44,125 nt of DNA from Methanobrevibacter olleyae (GCF_900114585.1 NZ_FOTL01000019.1:1-44125), one strand, 5' to 3'. Counted from the stretch's first letter, positions 16,933-26,916 are shown. Numbers and translations: made by a program. The notes: a model not told the origin generated them from the letters alone.

Positions 16933-18072
16933 TTAACCTAAACCACCAATATCCTTACCCCGAATTGTATTTCTCATTTTTTTACTTAATTTAACTAAAT
17001 AATCTCTATTCTCATCTGTAATAATCTCAATAATAGGAATAAGTTTATTATAAAATTTATTCTCAAACTCTTCAACAAGTGAATAATCAACCTCAAAATC
17101 TTTAAATGCATCATCTGGCCCTTTTTCAGAGTATAGTCTAATAAAATCTAAAACATAATCTTTATCAAATCTTGAATAGAGATCAATTAAAATAGAACTT
17201 ACGATTGTATTATCTGAAATAACCGCAATTTCCGCTACATTTAAAGGATATTCATTACCATTGAATGAAATGGATAAACCACCATTATCTCTTGCATATT
17301 TTAATGGTTCTACATCAGTGATACTATCACCTATATAAATTATGGATCCATAGTCAAGACCTAATTTATCAACAATATCTTCAACTGCTATTTGTTTACC
17401 TTTTCCACCAACAGTTTTCACACTTTCAATATATTTATTAATTTCAAGTTTAGGAAATTCATTAAAGAAAATATCATATAATATATTAAAGTCCTCCTCA
17501 CTTTCTTCACCATGTTCAAGTATGATTTTTCTAAAGTCCTCAACTTTTTTAAACTCTTCAATAAACTTAGGTGATTTTGTACCTATAGCTGTTTGAGAAT
17601 TGTTTGTATTAACTGAAACATTATCTATTTTTTTATCGAATTGATTAAAATTGGTAGCTCCATCCAGATCTAGTTGTGTGTGATAAGTATTTTGAAATGG
17701 AAAATCCATATAATTACATAGAGCTTCAATATACTGGCCATAACTAGTACTAACTATAAAAGAATCAATGAGTTTATTTGCAAATCTAAGAGTGTCATCA
17801 GATCCATCAACAAGATAAATGTTTTCCCTTGAAAACTTAATCATTTTCTCATTCGTAAGTCTAGCTAATTTATAAAATGGAACAATTAATTTAAGTGTAT
17901 CACCAGCATGATAATTTTCTAACTTAAGCTCATCAACAAGATAATCATCAAAACGACTAATGATTTTAAATAATTTATCCCCATCTTCAATAAATTCAGA
18001 TGCTAATTCATAAGCATTATCATTTAAAGTTAAGGGACCTTCACAATCTGTGATAAAAACTTTTTTTACCAT
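16933..18072 (-). CDS. ehaR: Energy-converting hydrogenase A subunit R-like HAD protein
   Basis: The protein has 379 residues. HAD-fold motifs are TDCEGPLTLND at the N-terminus (Asp9; second acidic residue is Glu11, so DxE rather than the usual DxD) and YIGDSITDVEP (GDSITD at 248-253). A helical region lies between. It follows the Eha polyferredoxin gene, as EhaR does in Methanobacteriales. A phosphatase activity is possible from the motifs but no substrate is known. AGGAAG upstream of the ATG supports the start. Confidence 0.8.
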   Translation of the reverse strand: MVKKVFITDCEGPLTLNDNAYELASEFIEDGDKLFKIISRFDDYLVDELKLENYHAGDTLKLIVPFYKLARLTNEKMIKFSRENIYLVDGSDDTLRFANKLIDSFIVSTSYGQYIEALCNYMDFPFQNTYHTQLDLDGATNFNQFDKKIDNVSVNTNNSQTAIGTKSPKFIEEFKKVEDFRKIILEHGEESEEDFNILYDIFFNEFPKLEINKYIESVKTVGGKGKQIAVEDIVDKLGLDYGSIIYIGDSITDVEPLKYARDNGGLSISFNGNEYPLNVAEIAVISDNTIVSSILIDLYSRFDKDYVLDFIRLYSEKGPDDAFKDFEVDYSLVEEFENKFYNKLIPIIEIITDENRDYLVKLSKKMRNTIRGKDIGGLG

Positions 18073-18129
18073 AATAAACTTCCTATCATTGGATAATTGT
18101 TTTAATGAATGAAAATTTTAAATAATTAA

Positions 18130-18240
18130 GAAAAATCTTTAATTAAATAATATTCAAAGTTAATATAAATAATAAAATATTCAAATTAATACAGATAATA
18201 AACATTCAAAGTTAATATAAATAATAAAATAATAAAAATA
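18130..18240. repeat. Tandem repeat between ehaQ and ehaR
   Basis: Imperfect copies of a unit with TATTCAAAGTTAATATAAAT and TAATAAAATA occur two to three times after the ehaQ stop. Confidence 0.65.
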
Positions 18241-18253
18241 AAATAAGTTTAAT

Positions 18254-19705
18254 TTATAAGAACTGCCAAATTGTAGAAACCTTAATTGCATTTACCGGAC
18301 AAATTCCCTCACAGTTTCTACAAGAAATACAATCATCATGATTTACAAGAACTTTCCCATCTTCAATTGATAGTGCATCAACTGGACAATTTTTAACACA
18401 TACCTCACATAATTGGCAAGCATGATGATTTACTTCTACAGTACCATTTCTTCTTCCTCTAAGATCTCTTTTAATAAAGAAAATCTCATGATTTCTATTT
18501 GTAAAGAACTCTTCTTTAAGCTTAATAGCTTCAAAATCACATACTTCAGCACATAAACCACAGTAGACACAGGAATTATCAGTATTAATTATAATTGGAT
18601 TAGGACCATCTAAACTAATAGAGTCAGTTGGACAAACATCTTTACATAAGCCACAAGCAATACAATTCTCATTTATCACTTCAATACCTAAACTAGGAGG
18701 GAAGAATTCTACAAGGTCTAGAACTTTAATAACATCTAAATCTTCTTTAAGCTGAGAATTTAAACGTTGGTTTAAGAATTCTGTAACATTTACTACAATA
18801 GATTTACAATTAGTACAAGTGAATATTTCAACATCTGAAAATTCCATCCCTCTTGGAACATCTCTAATGTCCATTGAGTTTTCATAATCAAAGTCATCAA
18901 AATGATAATCTTTAGAAATATCTTCAAGTAGTTTTACTAAAACATTATCAATATTAGTAAGACCTTTAGAGATATTATAAACATCCATATCTATAATTTC
19001 AGATGCAATTTCTAATGTTTTAATTTTATTAAATGATTCAAAGGCTTCTTCTCTTTCAACATAATCAATTGCATAAGTAGGACAAGCATGCATACATTCT
19101 TCACATCTTGCACAATAAGCAGGGTCAATGAATGGTAATTTATTAGTTTTACCAACGTTAATTGCTCCTTTAGAGGGACATATTCTTGTACAAGTCATAC
19201 AACCAATACATTGATCTTGGTCAATACAGAGAGTTTTACCTTCTTTAACAGTTTTAGGAAGAATTTCTCCATATTTAATAGCATCAGTAGGGCAATATCT
19301 AAAACAATATCCGCAGCGAATACATTTATCTTCATCAATTTCACTATGCACCTCCTCTCCACCAGAGGATGCTAAATGAATAGCTCCAGATTTACATGCA
19401 TCAACACATGCTCCACAAGCTCTACAAAGCTTTTTATTTATATTAGGAACATTTTCACGAATTGGATCGGATAAAGTCTTTTTAATATGAATAGCATCAT
19501 AAGGACATGCATTAGTACAGAGAACACAACCAAAACAATGTTCATCTAATTTAATAAATTTAGTATTAGAATCTTGATAAACTGCATCAATTGGACAAAC
19601 TTTCAGGCAAGGTTTATCTATACAATTAATACATTTTTCATCATCAATTTCATATTCAATATAAACATCACGTAATGGTCTTGGAATAGAGTCAACACTT
19701 ACCAT
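18254..19705 (-). CDS. ehaQ: Eha polyferredoxin, 10x[4Fe-4S]
   Basis: The protein has 483 residues. Ten four-Cys motifs can be counted. The first is a variant, CINCIDKPCLKVCP from residue 25; then CFGCVLCTNAC, CRACGACVDAC, CIRCGYCFRYC, CIGCMTCTRIC and CARCEECMHAC. After a Cys-poor stretch (about 210-330, with a lone CTNC) come CIACGLCKDVC, CVYCGLCAEVC, CQLCEVCVKNC and CISCRNCEGIC. This agrees with the 10-cluster polyferredoxin known for Eha. It should carry electrons between the hydrogenase module and ferredoxin-dependent partners. GAAGGAGG lies 9 nt before the ATG. Confidence 0.93.
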   Translation of the reverse strand: MVSVDSIPRPLRDVYIEYEIDDEKCINCIDKPCLKVCPIDAVYQDSNTKFIKLDEHCFGCVLCTNACPYDAIHIKKTLSDPIRENVPNINKKLCRACGACVDACKSGAIHLASSGGEEVHSEIDEDKCIRCGYCFRYCPTDAIKYGEILPKTVKEGKTLCIDQDQCIGCMTCTRICPSKGAINVGKTNKLPFIDPAYCARCEECMHACPTYAIDYVEREEAFESFNKIKTLEIASEIIDMDVYNISKGLTNIDNVLVKLLEDISKDYHFDDFDYENSMDIRDVPRGMEFSDVEIFTCTNCKSIVVNVTEFLNQRLNSQLKEDLDVIKVLDLVEFFPPSLGIEVINENCIACGLCKDVCPTDSISLDGPNPIIINTDNSCVYCGLCAEVCDFEAIKLKEEFFTNRNHEIFFIKRDLRGRRNGTVEVNHHACQLCEVCVKNCPVDALSIEDGKVLVNHDDCISCRNCEGICPVNAIKVSTIWQFL

Positions 19706-19706
19706 A

Positions 19707-19844
19707 TTAAATGCCTCCTTCTATTAATTGAAGAGTGATAAAACCTCTTTCCACTAAATGAGAACCAAACATATTAAGCTCTCTTCCCACTAAATGAGAA
19801 CCAAACATATTAAGCTCTCTTCCCACTAAATAAGAACCAAACAT
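19707..19844 (-). CDS. Possible 45-residue repeat peptide between ehaP and ehaQ
   Basis: The ATG lies one base after the ehaP stop (GCT TAA T ATG), and the stop TAA lies one base before the ehaQ ATG. The frame is three copies of a 36-bp unit (MFGSHLVGRELN, first copy with Tyr for His), the last diverging to ERGFITLQLIEGGI. AGGAGG in the end of ehaP is well placed as a ribosome-binding site, and the last codons contain the ehaQ site. It could be a real coupling peptide or only a tandem expansion of the junction that happens to stay open. Confidence 0.45.
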   Translation of the reverse strand: MFGSYLVGRELNMFGSHLVGRELNMFGSHLVERGFITLQLIEGGI

Positions 19845-19850
19845 ATTAAG
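19711..19850. repeat. 36-bp tandem repeat at the ehaP-ehaQ junction
   Basis: CACTAAATGAGAACCAAACA and its flanks recur three times at 36-bp spacing. The ehaP end and the ehaQ leader are themselves alike (CAATTA-AGAAAGGAGG and CAATTA-AGAAGGAGG, each ending in TTAATATG), so the segment looks like repeated copying of the gene junction. Confidence 0.85.
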
Positions 19851-20880
19851 CCCTCCTTTCTGCTAATTGAGAAGCTTTTACAGAAATGTGAATAACTTTC
19901 TCATTATTATCATTTGTATCTAAATTAAATTTAGCTAAGAAATATTTTATAACTCCAAATGGACAGGTTTGATAACAAATACTGCATCTTAAACATTTTT
20001 CTTTATCTCTTACAATAGTATCCTTATCATAATCAAAGGATATAGCTCCAGTTGGACAATCTGGAATACACATTTGACATTTTTTACAGCTGTCTTCATC
20101 CCAAGTGATAATTCTAATTTTTAATCTATTGATAGCATCTTCTAAAACTTCATTAACTACTTCTTCATCATTTAAAATAGTTAAAGACTTATCAAAGATA
20201 GGTTTAAATTCTAACTCATCTAAAAAGAGCTTATCAGTACCTAGTTTAATCAATTCATCTTGTTTAGATCCAATATATTCTTCTAAGGTTTTAACTACAA
20301 AATTAATAATTTTCTTTTGTTCTTCAAGATTATTAACAAATACTCCTTTCATAGCTCCTTTAACAGGGCATGCGTCTAGACATTTTCCACAAGATATACA
20401 TTTAGATTGATTTACAACAACCTTATCTCCAATTTCCTCAATAGCACCAACTTCACAAGCATCCATACACTTATGACATCTAATACACAAATAATCATCT
20501 ACAATGTATTTTCTTTTAGAAGGAATAATATTAAATTCTTCATGAATAAAATGATTTTCCCCACATTCTAATGTTTTTGGAGTGGAAGGGCAAACTTCAG
20601 CACAGAAACCACATCTAATACAAGCTGCTTTATTAATAACCGGATAGATTAAGCCGATAGATTCTTCATTATCTGAATCTCTAATTAATTTGATTGCATT
20701 TGGAGATGGACAAGAAGCAGTACAAGAGCCACAACCAATACAATATTCCTTAATCACTTTAGGAAAATCTCTAAACCTGTCTGGTTTTTGTACTAAGTCT
20801 TCTTTTGATTTTGCATCGAAAAAACCATCTATCCAAGCTTTTCTTGCAAATTCATAAATATACCATATAATTGAAGACAT
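19846..20880 (-). CDS. ehaP: Eha polyferredoxin, 6x[4Fe-4S]
   Basis: The protein has 344 residues. There are six CxxCxxCxxxC motifs: CIGCGSCTASC (from residue 47), CIRCGFCAEVC, CIRCHKCMDAC, CISCGKCLDAC, then after a Cys-free helical stretch (about 180-265) CKKCQMCIPDC and CLRCSICYQTC. This fits the 6-cluster Eha polyferredoxin. It is expected at the cytoplasmic face as part of the electron path to the [NiFe] site in EhaO. GGAGGTG, 8 nt before the ATG, is the strongest ribosome-binding site in the operon. Confidence 0.93.
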   Translation of the reverse strand: MSSIIWYIYEFARKAWIDGFFDAKSKEDLVQKPDRFRDFPKVIKEYCIGCGSCTASCPSPNAIKLIRDSDNEESIGLIYPVINKAACIRCGFCAEVCPSTPKTLECGENHFIHEEFNIIPSKRKYIVDDYLCIRCHKCMDACEVGAIEEIGDKVVVNQSKCISCGKCLDACPVKGAMKGVFVNNLEEQKKIINFVVKTLEEYIGSKQDELIKLGTDKLFLDELEFKPIFDKSLTILNDEEVVNEVLEDAINRLKIRIITWDEDSCKKCQMCIPDCPTGAISFDYDKDTIVRDKEKCLRCSICYQTCPFGVIKYFLAKFNLDTNDNNEKVIHISVKASQLAERRA

Positions 20881-20940
20881 TTTTATTTCACCTCCTCAAG
20901 AGGAAAAGAGAAAATAGAATAAAAAGAATTTAAAAAAACT

Positions 20941-22077
20941 TTATTCATTTAATTTCACCTCAAAGAAGTCTTTTATAGCATATTTACCAGTATCAATATC
21001 TGTTATAGCTACTCTTTCAGTACAAGCAATACAAGGATCTGAAGATGCATATGTTGAAACTGCATCAGAAACCGTAGCTACATCTTTAAGCATATATCTT
21101 GCACAAGAATCAATATTCATAATACTTGGAGTTCTAATAGAAATACGCTTGATTAAATCCCCGTTAGTTTCTACCATATAAGTTACTTCTCCACGTGGAG
21201 CTTCATTTCTCCATTCACCATAACCAGAAGCAATCTCTACAGGAATTCTAATATCCCCTTTAGGCATATTGTCAATAGCTTGTTTAATTAAATCAATAGA
21301 TTGTTCAACTTCATAAAGCCTATTTAAAGTACGGGCATAATTATCTCCTTCTTTTCTCCAAATAGGTTTAAAGTCAAATCCATCTTGATAAGTGTAATGA
21401 TCTTCTCTTAAATCATGTTTAATACCAGAAGCTCTTCCAATAGGTCCAACTGCATGACCTTTAATAGCTTCCTCTTTAGTCATTACTCCAACACCTTTTG
21501 CCCTTAAAGCAACGATAGGTGCTTCTTCAAATAGTGCAATATGCCTATCGAATCCATCCTCAATCTTCTTTAAGTTTGCAAGTATTTCATCAAAATGTCT
21601 TTCGTTTGCATCCATACGGACACCGCCAACAACATTCCAACCTAAATTAACCCTATTACCAGTTAATAATTCAAGGGAATCCATTGCATATTCTCTTAAA
21701 GCTAAAACATGCATAAATAAGGTTTCATGATCAAGAGTTTTAAAGAATGTTGAATTTGCAAGTAAGTGAGATTGAATTCTATCTAATTCATTTGTAATAA
21801 CTCTTAAATATTGTGCTCTAAGTGGAGCACGAACTCCAGAAATTATTTCCAAAGTCTCAGCAAATGATTGTGTATGCTCATATGAACAAATACCACATAC
21901 TCTTTCAGCTAAGTAAATACATTTCTGCCAAGTTTTACCTTCCATAATCTTTTCAATACCTCTATGAACATAACCATAATCAATTTCGGCTTTAATAACC
22001 TTTTCACCTTGAGTTTGAAGTTTAAGTCTTAAAGGTTCCTTTAAACCTGGATGAATTGGGCCTATTGGTAATATCAT
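20941..22077 (-). CDS. ehaO: Eha [NiFe]-hydrogenase large subunit
   Basis: The 378-residue protein holds the Ni-Fe centre. The two ligand motifs are [12 protein letters not shown] (Cys61, Cys64) and DPCIACTER (Cys349, Cys352). The second motif is followed by Arg, not the His cleaved by maturation proteases, and the protein ends 26 residues later, so no classical C-terminal processing is expected, as in Ech-type enzymes. Similarity to NuoD-like complex I subunits is typical of the group. It binds EhaN and reacts with H2. Confidence 0.95.
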   Translation of the reverse strand: MILPIGPIHPGLKEPLRLKLQTQGEKVIKAEIDYGYVHRGIEKIMEGKTWQKCIYLAERVCGICSYEHTQSFAETLEIISGVRAPLRAQYLRVITNELDRIQSHLLANSTFFKTLDHETLFMHVLALREYAMDSLELLTGNRVNLGWNVVGGVRMDANERHFDEILANLKKIEDGFDRHIALFEEAPIVALRAKGVGVMTKEEAIKGHAVGPIGRASGIKHDLREDHYTYQDGFDFKPIWRKEGDNYARTLNRLYEVEQSIDLIKQAIDNMPKGDIRIPVEIASGYGEWRNEAPRGEVTYMVETNGDLIKRISIRTPSIMNIDSCARYMLKDVATVSDAVSTYASSDPCIACTERVAITDIDTGKYAIKDFFEVKLNE

Positions 22078-22124
22078 AATATCGTAACTCCTTATTTACT
22101 TATCTGATAAAATTTATAATTTTA

Positions 22125-22305
22125 ATAAACTTAACAATTTTAGAAATACTAATAATTTTAAAAATATTAATAATTTCAAGGATATTAATAATTTTAAAAA
22201 TATTAATAATTTTAATAAATTAATAATTTTAAAAATATTAATAATTTTAATAAATTAATAATTTTAAAAATATTAATAAATTTTAATAATACTAATAATA
22301 TTAAT
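22125..22305. repeat. Short tandem repeats between ehaN and ehaO
   Basis: An 18-34 bp unit of the form AATAATTTTAAAAATATT is repeated many times and fills most of the 261-bp gap. No frame is seen. Confidence 0.75.
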
Positions 22306-22338
22306 AATCTATGTTTTAATTCAATATATTACTTATAA

Positions 22339-22800
22339 CTAATCTTTTCTACTATCTTGAGCTCTTCCTTTAGCTGCAAGTGCTCCAGGAGCAACAGTTA
22401 AAACTGCTTCTAAAATTTCACTTGGTCTTGGAGGGCAACCTGGAATAGCTGCATCTACTGGAATAAAGTCAGAAACTGGAGCAAGAACTCTTCCTCCTTC
22501 TTGTGCAAATACATCTCCAGATTGTGGACAGTTTCCAACAGTTACAACAATTTTAGGTTCAGGAGTTTTCGCATAAATCCTTCTTAAATTCTCTCTCCAT
22601 TGTTCTGTAACTGCACCAGTTACTAAAAGAACATCAGCTTCACGGGGATTATTGTGAACATAAATCCCATACTGTTCAAGATCGTATCTTGGAGAAAGAA
22701 GAGCGACTAATTCCACGTCACAGCCATTGCATCCTCCACAATTTACAATACAAACATGAATTGAACTTTTTCTCACAATATCTTTAAGTCTTTTAAGCAT
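22339..22800 (-). CDS. ehaN: Eha [NiFe]-hydrogenase small subunit
   Basis: The 153-residue protein is NuoB-like. It carries the Cys ligands of the proximal [4Fe-4S] cluster: [11 protein letters not shown] (Cys21, 24, 27), [10 protein letters not shown] near residue 95 and IPGCPPRP near residue 120. It passes electrons between the Ni-Fe site in EhaO and the polyferredoxins. Length matches group 4 small subunits. The ribosome-binding site is GGT, 7 nt before the ATG. The last 15 residues are hydrophilic and probably disordered. Confidence 0.95.
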   Translation of the reverse strand: MLKRLKDIVRKSSIHVCIVNCGGCNGCDVELVALLSPRYDLEQYGIYVHNNPREADVLLVTGAVTEQWRENLRRIYAKTPEPKIVVTVGNCPQSGDVFAQEGGRVLAPVSDFIPVDAAIPGCPPRPSEILEAVLTVAPGALAAKGRAQDSRKD

Positions 22801-22886
22801 TTTAATTACCTTTAAGTTCTTGTTCTTTTAATAATGATTTAATAAATATAAATTTCTAATTCTATAATTAAAATATCTCTAATTAA

Positions 22887-23273
22887 TTATTTTTCTTTAA
22901 CCAAGTCAATAATTTCAGCTCTACCTTCTTCAAGAGCATCTTCATATTTTTTACCATTTTTAACAATATCTTTAGTTAAATTATGAGTAATTCTATCTGC
23001 ATCTTCCTCAGATACAAGTTTAATAACATCACTTAACCAGTAAAGTCTTAAATCAATATGTAATTGTCTTTTTATTTTTTCTCTATTTGCTATTTCATAT
23101 GTAGCATGCATATTTTCTAAATCACTCATATCAAAATGATTCATAAGAATATCTTCAAATTCTTCTTTAGAAATATTAAATTCTTCAGATAATGGAATAG
23201 TAATATCATTTTCCCAATAAAAACTATGAAGAACTCTCAATTTCATCATTTCTAATTTTTCTTCATTACTCAT
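22887..23273 (-). CDS. ehaM: Eha hydrophilic subunit M
   Basis: The 128-residue helical protein has no membrane segment or Cys motif. It is assigned from its place between ehaL and ehaN and its length. The start at 23273 (MSNEEKLEMMK) is preferred because GGTGAT lies just upstream; a TTG 12 nt earlier overlaps that site. The role in the complex is unknown. It is probably a peripheral cytoplasmic subunit. Confidence 0.8.
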   Translation of the reverse strand: MSNEEKLEMMKLRVLHSFYWENDITIPLSEEFNISKEEFEDILMNHFDMSDLENMHATYEIANREKIKRQLHIDLRLYWLSDVIKLVSEEDADRITHNLTKDIVKNGKKYEDALEEGRAEIIDLVKEK

Positions 23274-23299
23274 ATAAATCACCAAATGAGTTCATTTAG

Positions 23300-23632
23300 T
23301 TAGAATTTAAACAAAAATCCTGATGTTAAAATCCAAACAACTACTGCAATAAAAATAGCAACTGCAGTTTCCATACGGCCATAACCTGGCCTTCTTCCTA
23401 TTGTAAGGCCAATAAAGAAGAATGCTAAGCTAAGTAAAATTACAGAACTGATAAATCCTATTAGTCCATGATTTAATAATAAAAACCATCCAACAATAGC
23501 TAAAACCAAGGTTAAGACATCTATTTCAGATATTATAAAAGGTTCCATATGCTTCTTATAGCTTAACAGCAAACCAGCAATTGATCCTATTATAAAAACT
23601 AAAATATAAATCATAATATACAATTCTTCCAT
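23300..23632 (-). CDS. ehaL: Eha membrane subunit L
   Basis: The 110-residue protein has four predicted membrane helices (about 4-22, 35-51, 55-75 and 85-106). It is assigned by position between ehaK and ehaM. GGTG precedes the ATG. The gap to ehaM is short and holds ehaM's own ribosome-binding site. The function within the membrane arm is unknown. Confidence 0.82.
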   Translation of the reverse strand: MEELYIMIYILVFIIGSIAGLLLSYKKHMEPFIISEIDVLTLVLAIVGWFLLLNHGLIGFISSVILLSLAFFFIGLTIGRRPGYGRMETAVAIFIAVVVWILTSGFLFKF

Positions 23633-23654
23633 AATTTCACCTTGATTTTATAAA

Positions 23655-23800
23655 CTTCTGATTTTTAACTATAAATTCTAATTAACAATTTTGAAATAAA
23701 TATAAAACTTTAACTCTAAATTCTAATTAACAATTTTGAAATAAATATAAAACTTTAACTCTAAATTCTAATTAACAATTTTGAAATAAATATAAAACTT
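23655..23800. repeat. 45-bp tandem repeat between ehaK and ehaL
   Basis: Three copies of a 45-bp unit with TAAATTCTAATTAACAATTT followed by TGAAATAAATATAAAACTTT begin right at the ehaK stop codon, with the first junction overlapping it. Confidence 0.9.
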
Positions 23801-23804
23801 TAAC

Positions 23805-24062
23805 TTAAATTGCTTTATATAAACAAATAAATGCTATACAAATGATTAAAAATGTAATAATGAAAGCTAATCTTTCTAAATTCTCAGCTAAATGAGCTGA
23901 TTTTTCATCCTTTTGCATCAATATAAATGAAACAAAGATAATTCCAATTATAGCTAAAGGAAGGGCTAAAATACTTTGGAAGTAAGTAGCTAAAGCTGCC
24001 ACTATAAATATTCCTAAAGCTACTAATGAAGTTAATACTCTCATTCCTTTTTCATTACTCAT
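23805..24062 (-). CDS. ehaK: Eha membrane subunit K
   Basis: The 85-residue protein has three hydrophobic segments (about 8-26, 30-47 and 63-84). It is assigned by order and size after ehaJ. GAAGG lies upstream of the ATG. It has no catalytic motif and is a small accessory part of the membrane arm. Confidence 0.8.
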   Translation of the reverse strand: MSNEKGMRVLTSLVALGIFIVAALATYFQSILALPLAIIGIIFVSFILMQKDEKSAHLAENLERLAFIITFLIICIAFICLYKAI

Positions 24063-24145
24063 TTTAAAGCCTTCTTTATTAGTTTAAGTTAATTAAACTT
24101 TAATTAAGTTTATTTTTAATTTTTTAATAAATTTCATTTTTAAAT

Positions 24146-25006
24146 CTAAATAATAATCATAATAATTGAACCAAGTGTACAAATAACTGCAATTGATATT
24201 TGGGCCATTACAGAATGGTTTGGATTTAACATAGGAGTTGTAGCATTAATAAATCCAGTTATAATACAAATTACAATCATTCCAATAAGATATCCAAGTA
24301 CTGAAATTGGTCCAAAGAATACAGTTAAGAATATCCATAATAAGATATACCAAGCAATTGACTCTGAAAACATTATGTATCCTTTAAGTAAACCAAAATG
24401 CTCAGTTTCAAATCCAGATATAATTTCTTTTCCTTTTGTAATTCCAAAAGGAGAATATGGGGATTTTGTAACTATTAATGTAAAGAACATAATTGCTGCA
24501 AGAGGTAATTTAAATATTAAAGGCCCGTTTGCTGCTTGATAATCTATAATTCCACTGATATCCATAGTTCCAGTTAAAATAAAGATTATAGCAATTATAG
24601 CAAATAATGGTAATTCTCCTGCTGCTGAGAATACAGCTCTTACACAACTTACTTTACCATATGGAGAACCTGAAGAAGATCCTGCATTATGTTCTACAAT
24701 CTTATGGATTGCATAAATACCAAATAATATCATTAAAGAACCTTTGGTAACTGGACCTACAATAACTCCAGTAACCCAGATCCCTGCTAAAATAACTGTA
24801 ATACCTACATAAAAGGGCATTGCAGCTGTTTTTGGAAATGAAGTTTCTTTAAAGAAAAATTTCAAAGAATGCAACAAATATTGTATAATAGGAGGTCCAG
24901 GTCTTAATTGAACTCTCGCCATAACTTTTCTATGGAAACCTAATAAAAGACTACCTGCAAGGAAGGCTATAATTACGTTGATTAAAATTTGAGCCATTAA
25001 ATTCAT
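24146..25006 (-). CDS. ehaJ: Eha membrane subunit J (NuoH/EchB-like)
   Basis: The protein has 286 residues and about eight membrane helices. [14 protein letters not shown] near residue 28 is the conserved loop of the NuoH/EchB/HycD family, which contacts the hydrogenase module and helps couple electron transfer to ion movement. The ATG at 25006 is chosen because GAAGG is 6 nt upstream; a TTG 12 nt earlier lies on that site. It is one of the two membrane subunits conserved across energy-converting hydrogenases. Confidence 0.93.
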   Translation of the reverse strand: MNLMAQILINVIIAFLAGSLLLGFHRKVMARVQLRPGPPIIQYLLHSLKFFFKETSFPKTAAMPFYVGITVILAGIWVTGVIVGPVTKGSLMILFGIYAIHKIVEHNAGSSSGSPYGKVSCVRAVFSAAGELPLFAIIAIIFILTGTMDISGIIDYQAANGPLIFKLPLAAIMFFTLIVTKSPYSPFGITKGKEIISGFETEHFGLLKGYIMFSESIAWYILLWIFLTVFFGPISVLGYLIGMIVICIITGFINATTPMLNPNHSVMAQISIAVICTLGSIIMIII

Positions 25007-25077
25007 AATATCCTTCAAAGAGATTTATAATTAGTTTAAATTAGAGAATAATTGTAAAAATTTAAATTATTATCTAA

Positions 25078-25293
25078 CTAATAACCAGTAAATGGTTCTT
25101 CTCTTCTTTCCTCCTCTTCATCTTTTATAGGTTTAGACATAGTAAGTAGTCCAAATGAAAGTATTAAAAATGGTATACAAACAATAGCTATTGCAAAAAC
25201 TATCCAATCAGCTGGATTAAATATTAAAGCATAAAGTATAGCTAATAGAGATACAGCAAAGATAATATAACTAGCTATTTTCATTTTATTCAT
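25078..25293 (-). CDS. ehaI: Eha membrane subunit I
   Basis: The 71-residue protein has two hydrophobic helices (about 5-24 and 28-52) and an acidic/basic tail rich in Glu and Arg. It is assigned by position between ehaH and ehaJ. AAGGTTGAT precedes the ATG. No motif suggests a specific activity. Confidence 0.8.
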   Translation of the reverse strand: MNKMKIASYIIFAVSLLAILYALIFNPADWIVFAIAIVCIPFLILSFGLLTMSKPIKDEEEERREEPFTGY

Positions 25294-25314
25294 TTTATCA
25301 ACCTTCTATTTTAA

Positions 25315-25435
25315 TAATAAATAAATTTAATCTTTAATAAATATAAATTTTAATAAATTATAATTTTTAATAAACATAATCTTTAATAAATATAACTTTT
25401 AATAAATGTAACTTTTAATAAGTATGGTTTTTTAT
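25315..25435. repeat. Short tandem repeats between ehaH and ehaI
   Basis: A unit of about 19-20 bp of the form TTTTAATAAATATAA recurs about six times in the 172-bp gap. Confidence 0.7.
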
Positions 25436-25465
25436 TTTAATTTATTTAAACTTTTAAAACCATAT

Positions 25466-26134
25466 TTACAATATAGTTAATAAGATTTCAACAAATCTTA
25501 CAATAATAAACAATGAACTTAAGTGAATAATTAATATAAATGGAGATCCAGGAGTTCTAAACATTTCCGCTTTACTTGCAAAGAATGGTGCTATACCACT
25601 TTCACCACAAACTCCAATTAGCATTACAAGTGCACCAAATATCATCATTGGACTTGCAGGAATTGTAGCTAACTCAAATAAGCTTAAAGTACCAGTAGCT
25701 GCTAAAATCATAGCTGCTCCACCAAATAATGGCAAACCACACATCATAGCAATTAAGCCATATTGATAAGCAGAATTTAAAACATCTACCTGCTTTACAG
25801 CAGAAACAATCCCAATGTTAACAATACCGATTAAAGCCATAAATAAGGTAAAGTTAAATAAATCTCCAGTAATCATAGCTCCAGCAGTAGCTATGCCACA
25901 AATAATAGCTAAGAATCTCCTATGTTTAAATTCTTTTATGCCAACTGAAACTTTATTTTCATCAAGTGATCCAAACATAGATTCTACCTGAGTTTCAGTA
26001 CGGCTGATAGCTATTAAAGCTGTAAATAAAAGCATAGTTACAAACAAGAATATGTGTAGAGGGTTTAAATAAAGAACAATATCACCTAATGGAATTGTTC
26101 CAAATAAGTTTCCACCTAAATTCTCTATAAGCAT
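25466..26134 (-). CDS. ehaH: Eha membrane subunit H (antiporter-like, NuoN/MrpD-related)
   Basis: The protein has 222 residues and about six helices. The segment [18 protein letters not shown] and the later [13 protein letters not shown] match conserved parts of MrpD/NuoN-type ion-translocating subunits, but the protein is far shorter than those (450 or more residues) and holds only part of the fold. It is expected to take part in the H+ or Na+ movement that drives ferredoxin reduction. AAGGAGA precedes the ATG; 29 bp separate it from ehaG. Confidence 0.9.
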   Translation of the reverse strand: MLIENLGGNLFGTIPLGDIVLYLNPLHIFLFVTMLLFTALIAISRTETQVESMFGSLDENKVSVGIKEFKHRRFLAIICGIATAGAMITGDLFNFTLFMALIGIVNIGIVSAVKQVDVLNSAYQYGLIAMMCGLPLFGGAAMILAATGTLSLFELATIPASPMMIFGALVMLIGVCGESGIAPFFASKAEMFRTPGSPFILIIHLSSLFIIVRFVEILLTIL

Positions 26135-26163
26135 TTAACAGTCTCCTTTTCTAATTTCAATAA

Positions 26164-26841
26164 TCATTTTCTACCGTATTCTTCTCTCATTAAGATTCCG
26201 ATTAATCCAATCTTAGAAGCTACTTTTAAGAGTAAACCAAGAGCTGCTAAGAATAAACTTAATAACCAATATTGCGGTAATAGGAAGAAGGATATAAAAC
26301 CAACTATCCATAAACACCAAGAGATACCAGAAATTGCTCCTACACCATCAAGAACAACAATTGGTAAACCTCTAACTTTTCTACTTAATACATAAATTAC
26401 AATACCTCCACCAGCTACTGCACCACCAGTAAAACCAGATAAGAATACACCATAAGCAATTAATATTAATGCAATGAAATTAGGAGAGCTTGTCATAATT
26501 TCCATATTGATATCTAAAGGCATTGGTGTAAATGAGGTATCTTTGTCAGCTTTTCTCATTTCACGAGATATTAAAATCTCAGATATAGCCATGATCTCTG
26601 CTAATTCTACTACTAAACCTGGAAGAATTAAAGCTTCAGATAAATCAGTTCCAACAGCAGCTACAACTATAAGCATAGCTAAACCTACAATATCAGTTAA
26701 GATAAGAATTTGAATATCTCTTTTCTCTATTGAAATTCCAATTAAGCCAATGAAAGCTACAATTAAACCACCATATAAAGCTGTGGTATACATTGAACTA
26801 TAGAAAGCAGAAACAAATTGAGGAATTACACTTACTACCAT
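26164..26841 (-). CDS. ehaG: Eha membrane subunit G
   Basis: The 225-residue protein has six or seven membrane helices. A charged loop around residues 93-113 includes [20 protein letters not shown]. The start at 26841 is preferred because AGGTG is 7 nt upstream; the TTG 3 nt earlier is less well spaced. It is assigned by order and size. It is probably part of the ion-translocating arm. Confidence 0.85.
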   Translation of the reverse strand: MVVSVIPQFVSAFYSSMYTTALYGGLIVAFIGLIGISIEKRDIQILILTDIVGLAMLIVVAAVGTDLSEALILPGLVVELAEIMAISEILISREMRKADKDTSFTPMPLDINMEIMTSSPNFIALILIAYGVFLSGFTGGAVAGGGIVIYVLSRKVRGLPIVVLDGVGAISGISWCLWIVGFISFFLLPQYWLLSLFLAALGLLLKVASKIGLIGILMREEYGRK

Positions 26842-26916
26842 CAATATACACCTCTATTAAAAGTGATTTTATTTATAGTACTAATCATAAAATCATTTAA
26901 ATTACTAATCATAAAA

